From positions 310,001-374,000 of the forward strand of contig JADWQD010000002.1 of NCBI GenBank assembly GCA_016110215.1: DNA of 64,000 nucleotides, in the 5' to 3' direction. Of the stretch, positions 23,301 to 31,899 are shown piece after piece; position 1 is the first letter of the stretch; each line of letters opens with the position of its first letter. The notes beneath the pieces are model-generated. The model had not been told where the DNA came from, ran no database searches, and saw nothing but the letters and a program-made list of their open reading frames with translations. A program made the position numbers and the translations under genes. Origin of the DNA: Capronia americana. Lineage: Eukaryota; Ascomycota; Eurotiomycetes; Chaetothyriales; Herpotrichiellaceae.

Positions 23301-23461
23301 GCCACAGCCACAAGCGGTCCGGATCGTCCAGTTACGCGGACCAGAACACGGCGAATCATTTACATCCCGACAATGCGAGGCAGAGCGTCGACCTGAGCAG
23401 TATCTCCGGGAGCGTGAGGCGGAGATATGATGGCAGTGCCTATGACGATTATGACTACTAA
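17327..23461 (+). CDS. CMR2: DIP2/CMR2 family protein: DMAP1-binding domain and two adenylate-forming-like domains
   Basis: Fungal member of the disco-interacting protein 2 family; yeast and animal members have been linked to control of certain diacylglycerol species. A single uninterrupted exon gives 2044 aa. Residues 1-~45 (MSGINPELEDALRKLDEELE ... YEKRR) match the DMAP1-binding domain. Two acyl-CoA-synthetase-like (ANL) modules follow, about 285-960 and 1040-1690. The second keeps a YVRTGDLGFLHN core motif. The usual Ser/Thr/Gly-rich ATP loop is eroded in both: MAPTGDLRGVVMSHKT in the first, and an equally degenerate stretch in the second. The last ~330 residues are Pro/Ser/Gln-rich and disordered. 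It is not an NRPS: no carrier or condensation domain. Family assignment firm, catalytic competence uncertain. Confidence 0.92.
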   Translation: MSGINPELEDALRKLDEELEEGDITKKGYEKRRTLILSQYINPQAPVLQSPVQFQSQSRGLRVHSPDDSDHPASTNDASRAASLAALTGQSVHSPSWSGTLSESYPSLNRQASMLRDEFNESRRSITPQSHVQRFQEREAVGVPRGSISGASYDGRNETFMTANDQSRSQTLLSQNYAFNPEVQQNYGPPETRNSTMLDSQQGYFSDFAGQQREDNHEHYGGNIHRYSQGDVTSPTAQMAPPFLGSGELAGGAAVHQMPLEPREVPFAICDPHDSHIEMSRFENIAAVLRHRAKTNAKQAAYWVLDQKGKELVSITWEKLCSRAEKVAQVIRDKSSLYKGDRVALIYTENEIIEFAVALLGCFIAGVVAVPINDMKNYARLNVVLTSTQAHLALTTEANLKNFQRDITAAKLNWPRRVEWWKTNEFGSYHPKKKGEEPPLVMPDLASIEFSMAPTGDLRGVVMSHKTIMHQMATLSAMITSATSNTKADTFNPSLRDKQGHIITGSRHGEIMLSYLDPRQSIGMILGVLLNIYGGHTVIYVDQRTIETPGLYANLITKYKTTLLVADYPGLKRAVYNYQADPMTTRNFKRNFEPNFSSVKLCMIDTLTVDAEFHELLADRWLKPLRNPRAREIVAPMLCLPEHGGMVISMRDWLGGEERMGCSLSHEMDHDREVEEKKEESSTMKSGFGSSLIGGGSTKPSKERSTEDLGEVLLDKEALRTNDIVVLAMGSEARAKASSFPNAVRCGAFGYPIPDATLAVVDPESGLLCTPNSIGEIWVDSPSLSGGFWALPKHTETIFHARPYCFKEGNPTPTAIDPEFLRTGLLGCVIEGKVYVLGLYEDRLRQRVEWVEHGLAVQEHRYFFVQHLILSIMKNVPKIHDCSAFDCFVNDEHLPIVLLESPSASTAPLSSGGPPQQLDIALLDSLAEKTMEILYQEHHLRVYCVLITAPGILPRVTKNGRREIGNMLCRREFDNGALPCVHVKFGVERAVQNLPVGEDINSGIWSANSSAMRADLLYGQETQWSGVDPREVVIDDRTSTALSNFTNIFDLMQWRVARQADELAYCTIDGRGKEGKGLTWKKFDQKVAAVALYLRNKVKVKPSDHLVLMYTHSEDFVFAIYACMVLGAIAIPVAPLDANRLSEDAPAYLHIVADMGVKAVLCNTDVDHLFKQKIVSQHLKQSAQYLKAHIPNVYNTTKPAKQSHGCRELGLTINRSWISPTNPVIIWTYWTPDQRRVSVQLGHDTILGMCKVQKETCQMTSSKPVLACVRSTIGIGFLHTVTMGVYNGSATYLISPLDFAQNPGSLFLALSRYKVKDTYATSQMLDFAMGHVPGKGFSLHELKNLMVISENRPRLDLFAKARTHFAQTGLERTAVNTIYAHVLNPMIASRSYMSIEPIELWLDVRALRRGLIYPVDPDTDPTALCIQDSGMVPVSTRIAVVNPETCQLCHVGEFGEIWVQSEACAKSFYMSKQVFDEERFNGRIAGGDPNATYVRTGDLGFLHNVTRPIGPGGQPVEMQILFVLGSIGETFEVNGLNHFPIDIETTIEKSHRNITPGGCAVFQAGGMVVVLVEVFRKSYLASIVPVIVNAVLHEHQIIVDIVAFVGEGDFPRSRLSEKQRGKILASWVTRKLRTIAQFGIRDADGDSQNAAALAERKAPSLASKAMSVSQHDQTRASIASESKGNPQQTDQMSSRSSIVPELPFSLPPNHYQIDPTGLYDPSGSSAQTKGVSLSDRPYTLPEGVVEMPTHQFDDPDEHENPYLTDEKFFDPNGDPERQFDDNNSPVDHSRLDPAPGGPPRLSLVNPDEYPRNGSNDNTPTSYTATVTPTSAVPHTLRTPVEGGADSPYEDQGNPFRNSIPASIPSFDFITSPSFTSMMNPAQPRSPVSGAPARDQMASASAAYHRITSPPAAAPGTVGATGGRALLPSQQARFPKPSPAAVSAPGPALGPALARHPSNTSYEYPVQDLPREALQYVSSTQSEQGQGRSHSQGHSHKRSGSSSYADQNTANHLHPDNARQSVDLSSISGSVRRRYDGSAYDDYDY

Positions 23462-23728
23462 CTATGTATTTACGTCTTTGTATGTATCTATGTAGTGTTA
23501 AGCGGATATGACGGGGACGAAGACGGGCAAAGGGAAAGAGTCCCAAGTCGAGGTCGGTCCCGCGTGGTATAAGTATGTAGGTACTCGGTACGTACCCCTA
23601 CATAACAACATAACATACACGCGAATTGGGGGGCGACATTCCCTGAGTATTCTTGTGCTATTGCAGTTCCACTTGCAGCTCTGTGATATATATAATGCGA
23701 CCAGGTATTATAGAATGTGCAAAAGGAA

Positions 23729-23863
23729 AACGGCAAAATGCAAAATGCAAACGGCAAAATGCACAACGCAAACGGCAAAAAGTAAAAAGTAAAAAGTAAA
23801 AAGTGAAAAGGGAAAAAGGGCAAAAGGGAAAAAGGGAAAAAGGGAAAAAGGGACAAAGGGACC
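23729..23863 (+). repeat. Compound tandem repeat, purine-rich
   Basis: Three successive arrays: ACGGCAAAATGC-like units (about 23729-23780), then AAAAAGT units (about 23776-23805), then GGGAAAAA units (about 23808-23863). The plus strand is almost pure purine over the last half. Looks like expanded minisatellites in a 3' flank. Confidence 0.9.
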
Positions 23864-23937
23864 CTACTGTCTAGACGTCTGCCGACATACCGTAGCCAAG
23901 GTAGGAGAGTAAGGTAGGGTAGGTACTATACTACTTT

Positions 23938-24022
23938 ACGTGCATGCATACAAGGTACGTACGTATATACGTACATGAATGAGGTAGATACTCCGTGGAT
24001 GAAGTTGACCTGACCTGACCTG
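23938..24022. repeat. Short GTAC-palindromic run and TGACC repeats
   Basis: Alternating TACGTAC elements near 23936-23975 are self-complementary and could fold as hairpins. TGACC is repeated three times at 24006-24020. Confidence 0.6.
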
Positions 24023-24136
24023 ACGTGATATGTGGATATGAAGATGTAAAAGTAGACGATTTTGCCAAGTGACAAGAGACCGCGCCAAGGACACGAGAAG
24101 GAGAAAGAGAAGGATATTCCCTGTCTGAAAAGCTTT

Positions 24137-26987
24137 TCAGAACATGAAATCTGTGTTGTTATTGATCATCTGCCTCACTTGATCCCAGTCCATGTTCACG
24201 TTCACGTTCATGTCCAGGCCCATGCCCTTTGAAGCCCCTCCGTCGAACATGTCCATCGTGTTCATCCCAATGCTACTGCTACCGTCGGGGTCATTGTTGC
24301 GAGAGGTGGGAGCCCAATCTGGAAAACACGCCATGTTCATGCCGTTCCACGTCTCTCTGAAGAAGGGGCTATCAGCGAAGCTGAAGGGCTGGGCTTCGAG
24401 GCAGTCGAGTGTTCCCGGGTCGGTATCGGGATAGGGCCCAGAACCCGGGCATCTGCTGAAAGCAGCGGCCATGCCGGTACCATCAGCAACAAATAGCTGT
24501 GGTGGAGGTTGCCGGAGCTCAAGCCTCGGGTGTACAGGGGCTAGCCCCCTGGGTGCTCTCCCGATCAATGTCGGCTCGACGGTGCGTGGAGCAGCATCAA
24601 GCCTATTCAAATCTGCAGTGAGACCATCTCGGACAATTTGAAGATTGCTTGTGTCCGGTATAGAGTTCTGCAACCGTTCTCTGGCGTGGGCCAGCTCTTT
24701 CGGAAGCAGGGCTATCATTGCCTTTGGACGATTATTCAGTCAGGGAGGGGCCTCGACGTGATGGGTGGAATCGAATGACTCACCGCCACAATATTGTGAC
24801 CTGTCTCAATCGCCTCATTGTAATGCGAGATTGACGCCAAAACTTTGCATCCCAGAGCAATGTCACCGACAATCATATCCATCTCACTCTCGCCCCATCC
24901 AACGGAACCGAGAAGGACATACAGCAGAGAGATGATAGACGTGAAGACCATATGAGAGAAAATCACGTTGCAGCCTTGGACAAGCCCGCGCTGACACACC
25001 TCTCCACCAAGCCTCAGGATCTTCTGGCATGCTCGCAAACAAGCCGCTGCATAGGATGTAAAGTCCATGCCGCTGGATATCTTATCGTCCGACCGCGAAG
25101 ATTTCGAGAGATAATGCAGGAATGGTCGATACAGGTACACTTGGACATGCGCATGTGACATGGAGAGAAGGTACTGGGTCCTGGAAACAGCGTTCAGTCA
25201 ACTCATCAACCCCAATAACCAGGGAGATACATTTCCGTCTTACCGTAACAACGACCTTGATTCTGGGTCTTTGCCTAACCGAAATCCTGGTGGCACGTTC
25301 TCCGTCCATGCTTTGAGAGCATCTTCAATAGTTCCAACCTTCTCGATGCTGACCAAATAGCTCGCCGACTCCTTGCCAGGGTTCTTGCTGATCCCTCGAC
25401 GCGGATATAGGTGCCTCACAACTTGTCCCAAGATGTTATGAAGTTTGATGTATGCATTCATCCCCGCTATGTCGGATACTTCGCTGGCTGGTTGAGGCGA
25501 AATCTTCGCGTCTGTGATGTATACGTCGTTTACTTCAGTTGGCAGTTCCTGGTCGACATTATCGTCATCCAGAAGTCTCGGCATACCCACAATGGTCGCA
25601 AGGTAGTTTGCGAAAAGCCTGATTGTCCAGAAAGTCCGTTTGCCGACTTCGCTTCTGATTAGATCATGCTCTTTGAGCATGGATCGATGAAGGCCCATCC
25701 GCAGAGCGAGGGTGAGTGTATGGGATAGGTATGAGTAACAGGCTCCGGCGCGTGCGGTCTCTATGAGAAAGAGATTCAGAAAGACAATTGTTTGAAGTGT
25801 GGTTTCGTCTGCACAGTAGCTGAGATCGATCAAGCAGCGACTGGCAGCGAAGAAGCGAAGGCTAGATGAGGTCAACACTGAAACGCCAGTTTTGCACAAC
25901 AAGACACATACCCCTCGGCCTTCGCAATATCACGAGATGACTTCTGGGCATCTGCCTGAGCGAACAAGCATCCCAGAGCGAGGACAGCGTACAGAAGTGG
26001 TAGGAATTGGAGCTCATTGGGAGTGTATTGACTCGACTCGATTGAATACACCACATTCCAAGAGTAATCGAACGTCGGCCGATGCAAAATGGGAGCCAGC
26101 GCATATGCGTCCAACGCAGCTTCGATCAACGTCCGAGATCTTTCTTTTGAAGGAAGACAGGCCGTCGCGGCAAGACCGTAGTCTGGTTCGAACAGCCTGG
26201 GTAGCTGCCCGTCTGACCGCCGTAACCGACGATGAACTTCGGTCCCGGCCCAATTTCGTATTTCCCGCATCCGCTGAATGAACGATCGGTCATCGGAGTA
26301 GCCGTGATAGCCATCTTCCCCGTTCTCAGCTGCATGTTGAGTCAACCCGAACTTGTCCATCGGGCGGAACTTGTCGCTCCCCAAGCGCTTTGGGTCATCT
26401 TGGGAGGCTGCGGAAGGGCTCCGGCTTGAACGTGGTCGCTTTGCAGTAGCCGAGGAGCGTCTAGTATCGGTAGCACGAGTGGCTTTTTCGATACACGCTT
26501 CCATTTGCTTTAGTCTGGTTTCCAGTGCCTCGAACTGGTCGGCAGTGCGGACACGCTTTCTGCGTTGGCGACTCGGTTCGGTGTATAGGCATTCTGGCGC
26601 TCGGTCAGCAGTTGCAGGCACCTGGGGTCGAGAGGGAACATTTTGCAAGCTGGTACAGCTTCACGTCATCCGTTGCTTACCATTGAAGGATGTTCTGCAG
26701 GAGCTGCATGGATGACCTCCCGAACACCTGACCTTTCGCTGTCGACATGCGAGACAAGCTCTCGTGACGCGTGGTTTAATACCTTCTGTTTCGTTAATGG
26801 ACTCGCCAGAGGCAAATGCGTCCTCTGTGCATTTCTGAGCTGTAGAGCCGCGGCCGCCGACAGTCAGCTCTGCCGAACGGGGCGAGGCGGCTTCATCTGG
26901 GCGGTGGGAAGGAACTTGGTCTTGGAAAGATGGCCGCTGACAGCGTTCTCGTTCCACGGTCGGGACTCCTCTAGCATCCTGTTCCAT
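24137..26987 (-). CDS. Zn2Cys6 fungal-type transcription factor
   Basis: Binuclear zinc cluster regulator with a fungal_trans middle-homology region. Five exons: 26681-26987, 25912-26593, 25244-25861, 24784-25180 and 24137-24721; introns 87, 50, 63 and 62 nt; 862 aa. Start taken at the ATG at 26987. The zinc cluster is complete only after the first splice: Cys78-x2-Cys81-x6-Cys88-x5-Cys94-x2-Cys97-x6-Cys104, then a basic linker PSRQRRKRVR and a short coiled-coil (FEALETRLKQMEACI). The regulatory domain contains GLRFFAASRCLIDLSYC and LTLALRMGLHRSM, typical of PF04082. The C-terminal ~150 residues are Asn/Asp/Met-rich and may activate transcription. It lies upstream-to-tail beside an MFS transporter on the same strand and may regulate it (inference from position). 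Subfamily not recognised. Confidence 0.88.
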
Positions 26988-27407
26988 GAATTGTGACACG
27001 CCTAAATAAGAACCGAAAGTCCAACGGAAAGCAGCTCGGATGTGTCAACATGTTGCGAGGGCCCATAGAAAAAGGAAAAGGATATTCAAGGTGAAGATGG
27101 ATGTCACGCATATTTGAAGGAAAACTGAAACTGACCGGCCTCGAATCAGCGTTTCTCCTGCCGCTGGTCCGATTAACACCGGGTCGATTGGCATAACTCC
27201 GTGACTGGGCCTGCCCGTGCATACCAGGCTTGACGTTGAACTGTTGCAATTGATGACAATTCGAGAATCCTCTCGTGATCGCTGCCGGTAGCAAATATGT
27301 GGTCTAAAATGGTCCCGTGATGGGAAGAAAAAATAGTCTATTCCAGCCCGTCTACACTATAACCAGTACAATTCCTTCCTGCTCGCCTCTGAAGGCGCTG
27401 CTGTCGC

Positions 27408-29225
27408 TCAGAAGTTTATAGGAAATTTCTCCCTCAGGACGCCTCCGTACATCCGCAAAAAGACGGGAACGGGCACAAGGGCTAAGGTAATGAAGCCAAG
27501 CAAAGAATTCCCCCACTAGACGCCCACAATGTCAGCGGAGTTGTGGGTGGACAGCCAGACGGAGACTTACTCCATATCCAAGTGTATCGAACATCGATGG
27601 TCCCGCAAGCGGGAGAAACGCGCCGAAGAACGATCGTGTAACCGTGATGGCTGCGATGCCGGAAGCTGCGAAGCGAGGATAGGAGTCTACAATGTAGGTC
27701 TGGATGGAAATGAAGATTCCAATCATCCCAAATCCGAAGGGGAACAGGCCAATGATGGGGGAAATCCAGTGTACCTGCGCTTGAATCGACCAGCCATACC
27801 AGAAGAAAGATATAGGCACGAAACATGCGTAGAAAAGGCACATCGTCAGTCGCATCTCGGATTGGTAGACGCCATTGTTCCTCTTAACAAGCCGCACAAC
27901 CGTTCGGTCGCTTGTCATGCCGAAGAGGACCTGTCCGCAGATGAAGCCCAAGCCCAAGCCAATGTAAGCGAGGCCAGTCAACTCAGGCCTCCACCCGTAT
28001 GTCTTCTGGAAGACCAGCGTGACGGTTGTGAAGAGAAGGTATAGGCACCCGTATATGAGGGCCAGGTAGATCGCCAAGGACGCCACGATGGGAGAGAGGC
28101 AAAGCATCCTCACCGGTCGAGTAAGGGCATGGATGAGAAGCGATATGCTCGATCGACCGTCCTGGTCCAAGTCATAGCAACTGCGGAGATCTGTACGGTT
28201 GAGTGCTTTTGCAAGACGGCCAGTCTTCCGACGGATGAGGATGGTTGGGTTGGTCTCGCGGTAGCATACAATGATGACTGCCGTGCAGGTGCCACCCGCA
28301 ATCAGCAGGGTCCAGAACACCTAGCCAAATCTTAGCAGATCGATCTGTACACTGGCCACGCCTGGATACATACCCATCGCCATCCCGCCCGCTCTGCGAT
28401 GAAGCCACCACAGATGGGACCAAGAACCGGGCCGAAAAGAGGGCCAAACGTGAAGATACTCATCGCCGTTCCCCGATGTTCTTTTTCATACATGTCGGCG
28501 ATCGCCCCTCCGCCAAGGGTCAAGCAAGCCGAGCCGCCCATACCGGTCAGCAGGCGGAAGACGATCAACGATGATATATTCGGCGCAAGAGCGCACCCAA
28601 TCTGCCACAAAACAAAATGTACGGTGGCGGCATTCAATATGATTTGCCGACCATACATCTCGCTCATGGGAGAGAAGAATAGAGGCCCGATCGCATAGCC
28701 AAGAACGTACACGGAAACCGAGAAGGTGGTGGATATTGTCGAGGTGTTGTGGAAGTCTTCGCTCATGAAACTGGCCGCCGGGGCAAACACCGAAGAGGAA
28801 AACGGACTGTGAATACGGCCTGCCTGTCAGAGACACTAATTCCAAAGGCCTGGCTGAGATAGCGGCGAACCTGATCAATGTCATGGAGCTTACAAGCAAC
28901 AGCACTGTCCATTTTCGCCTTGTGGGCCAATTCCTGCTGTTCCTCAGTACGTCTTTTCAGGCATAATGCTGGTCCCAACGAACCTCGGGTTCTCCGGATC
29001 ATCAGGACCGTCCCATCCAACAATTCCTTTTTCGAGGTCCTGATGTGGGAAAGGGTCGCTGATGGTCGTCGGAGCTTGCTTTTCAGCGCCGCTTGGTGTT
29101 GGAGATGGGTCTGCTGTGCGTTCAGATTGGGATGGCCGGTCAGAAGAACCGCTATTTCCTCTAGGTGGGAAAGACAACGGTCCATCACTCTGATTTCCGA
29201 GATTTTGGTCGGTTGTAGATGTCAT
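27408..29225 (-). CDS. MFS transporter, DHA1 drug/polyamine:H+ antiporter type
   Basis: Plasma-membrane exporter of the 12-TM DHA1 family (FLU1/TPO1-like). Five exons: 28984-29225, 28871-28933, 28374-28806, 27571-28320 and 27408-27515; introns 50, 64, 53 and 55 nt; 531 aa. Splicing restores the conserved pre-TM1 segment WDGPDDPENPRNWPTRRKW and TM1-loop LISPFSSSVFAPAASFM. Other marks: SPMSEMYGRQ (loop 2-3 signature), GTAMSIFTFGPLFGPVLGP (antiporter motif C region) and a C-terminal LGYGWGNSLLGF. The two first introns both use the unusual donor GTTCG. ATG at 29225 was chosen; an in-frame leader up to 29303 exists without a better start. Substrate unknown. Same orientation as the adjacent Zn2Cys6 gene. 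Confidence 0.9.
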
Positions 29226-30009
29226 GATTGACAGGGAAACCGCCGACGTTTTGGTGGTCAAGTCCAGGACAAAGTGGTTTGGGATGGATATCGCAGGTAA
29301 CACGTACAGTCTTCATCTCGATTCTGTTGTAGAAAAGAGCCGGTACATTCTCTTCTTTATACTTGGACCTCTTTTTATGTGCTGGGACCCGGTCCAGGGA
29401 CAACCGGCGCGCACCAGACATCCGTGTTCCTAAGGGGGCTCCGTCTTCTACGGGCCGGACTGGCTTTTTGCTAAGTCGTCCTCGATCCATCCCGGCGAGT
29501 TGGATCAGATCTCACGGAGAGTGACTCCACAGTGCGAGGAGAATCTTAAACGCAAACGGGAGCGACGTGTATAGTCTCGCACGGCTGAGCAAGACAAGAG
29601 GGTCTGAAGGAAGACTGAACGGTTGTCGGAGGTTACGAAACACCCGGCCGGGATTCAGGTTAGAGCGAATTTAAAGTCGTAGCTGACTCGTCTTCCGGTG
29701 ATGCACGTAGCGACTATTTCCAAGAAATGCGTGCCAGTGACGAAGACAGCCCGAGCACATAGATGATCACATTATGAATATATGGAGACCGGCCACCAAA
29801 AGGCCGCGAGGCGCTCGAGTGAAGCAAATGTGGGTGAGGCTGAGGATTGCAGCTTAATCTAACTAAGTGACAGAATGCGGTCCTTGAGCAATGCAATGAC
29901 CGCCGCAGGCAGTATTCTATGACATCTGACCCGGAACCTCTCGCATAATAAATCATGTCCTACGCAGAGTTCCACTGAGGTTGGACGCTATGTGGCTGCG
30001 TACTGACTT
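29226..30009. other. Intergenic region upstream of the DHA1 transporter
   Basis: About 780 bases holding the transporter promoter and the 3' flank of the dienelactone-hydrolase gene. No TATA box or gene that I can support. Confidence 0.5.
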
Positions 30010-30987
30010 CTAGGTCTTCAAGTATTCCTCGAACCACTGAATCGCCAGCAGGAAAGCATTCTCCTTCGCATACAATTGCGCGCGCACTTTCGGATCACCT
30101 CTCACAGCAAATCTAGCATTGGAAACACGAATTAGACTCTGCGCAGGGGTATGGTCCGACTCTGTCAAAGGGCTTACCCGTGTGAAACACCGCTGTAAAA
30201 GTTGATCTGATAGGGGACACCGATGGATTTCAGGATGTCCTCTGATTCATGCCTTTTCTCTGGAGGGAACTGAGCGTCGTCTTCCGCTGCTGCGATTGCC
30301 AACGGGCCTGTGATGGCCTGAAGCTCGTCCTTGTCAACCTGGGTCGGGTGCGCCAGATAACCCACGTCAATGACTCCTCGACCGGGGCGCAAGTACCGGA
30401 TAACGTACTTTGCACCGAAGCAGTAACCGACGGCACCGATCTTCTGTGCGCGGAGTCAGCACAGGCCCGACCATGGCTTTGGCAGATGAGGGGGCAAACA
30501 GCTGGCCATACCTGACATTTGTACTTGGTTCGCATTTCCGACAAGCAGCGCTCAACGACTGGATCAACGGTTGACGGGCCATGGCCGATTCCGCGATCGT
30601 TATATCCACCGCCGAACCATTTCGCAATGTCCAAGCCGCCGATCTGGTTCAGGGCAATCGCATCGCCGTAGAAGAGATCAGGCATCAGGACGAAGTAACC
30701 ATTGGCCGCGAACTGGTCCGCTATCAATTGTGAGTTGGTAGAACGATGGCCCATCACATCTGTCAACCTGCACGTAAGAGTTCATCAAGCGTCAGCAGCA
30801 CGTCATGCTATGGGTTCCTACACCCCGGAGAGCAACAAACTTACAGAAGGATTCCATGCTTCGTCGAACCATCCTGTGGATATTTGACGTATGCCTCAAA
30901 ATCCCCGAGTTCGAGGATTTCACCAGTCGGGGTGCCTTCATGTTTGACCCCGACGTAGCAGCAAGAACTCGGAGGGTGAGAAGTCAT
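30010..30987 (-). CDS. Dienelactone hydrolase family protein
   Basis: Alpha/beta-hydrolase of the DLH family; classical members open dienelactones in aromatic catabolism, but many fungal ones have unknown substrates. Four exons: 30845-30987, 30512-30767, 30178-30443 and 30010-30112; introns 77, 68 and 65 nt; 255 aa. After splicing it begins MTSHPPSSCCYVGVKHEGTP, as usual for fungal DLH proteins. The Cys-Asp-His triad is visible: GYCFGA (Cys141), AEDDAQFP (Asp188/189) and SGVSHGF (His221). LIADQFAANGYFVLMPDLF is also conserved. No signal peptide, so cytosolic. Start context AGAAATG-like and splice phases all agree. It sits with the MFS and Zn2Cys6 genes on the same strand. Confidence 0.92.
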
Positions 30988-31899
30988 TTCGTCGAAGCAA
31001 TTGGGAGACGAGACGCTTGTAGAGAAAGAGAAGCGGGAACCGCAGTCGAGTCTTGTACTTTCAACGAAACGACACGGCCCGACTCAACTGATAGCAAACC
31101 TTCCAAATGCATTTGCACGGTCTTAGGATCTAAAGAGGTGCCACAGCGAGCTTCCCACCGTCATGACAGCGTAATCTCCGAGTACCCTGTGCTTCCATAT
31201 TGATCCCGAGCAAGTAGTTAGACAATGGAGCTCGATCGACAATTGTGGGTTGCGATGGAAGCTGGAGATATTATCAAGCAGCTCAACAAGCGGTATTCAC
31301 CGTCGCCGAAAGGCTCGGAAGACAGATTGCTTCCGTGCCGCGATTGAGGTTAATGCGTTATCTGAGAAGCTCCTCCCTAAGACGCCGCAAGGCCATGCCG
31401 GATCTATTCCCACCGTAAAGACCGGTTCGCATGCGCACGGCTGCCACACAGCTGAGTCCCTGGTTCAAGTAGAGCCAATCGTAACACAAAGAAGAGTGAG
31501 CAAGTGTCGACGAATGCTGGCTCTGGCTAGTATCGGTACAAGATCGGATGTTGGCTGATTGGCCTTGAGTTTCGGGTGAGACTCAGTGCCCTTGGGCCCC
31601 CTGAGAAATGAAGGCGAGCTTCCTACTGTGCAAGAAGAAATCCTCGCAGAGTTTGAGAAGAAGCGGCACAATGTAATATGCTTCTTATTCCGTCATCTTC
31701 ACAGCTTATGTTGGGGGTATCATAGTCTATGACTGCAAACTCACAATCCGTGGTCGAAGCAGCCCAGCATCATCCATATCAATAATCCACGTCGTCCTTC
31801 ATTAGCAGTTCTCTGGTTCGAACACACCGTTCGTATTACCGCATTGCAACCCGAGAGTGGCCTCTTCGCCTTGCAAACCAGCCCGGTCATCATCCTCAT
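30988..31899. other. Intergenic region
   Basis: About 900 bases. A plus-strand ATG at 31224 opens 40 codons (MELDRQLWVAMEAGDIIKQL) and a neighbouring frame continues to a GTGAGC donor-like site near 31496, but I could not join them in phase. Not called. Confidence 0.35.

Larger units (their letters stand above)
23462..24136. other. Intergenic region between convergent CMR2 and Zn2Cys6 genes
   Basis: About 675 bases of shared 3' flank, unusually rich in simple and tandem repeats (listed separately). No gene seen. Confidence 0.6.

Noticed and set aside
17327..23461. NRPS-like or acyl-CoA synthetase gene suggesting a metabolite cluster
   Set aside because: DMAP1-binding start, two ANL domains, no carrier or condensation domain: DIP2/CMR2 family.
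23729..23863. CRISPR-like array
   Set aside because: Repeats are contiguous short units without unique spacers, in a eukaryotic genome.
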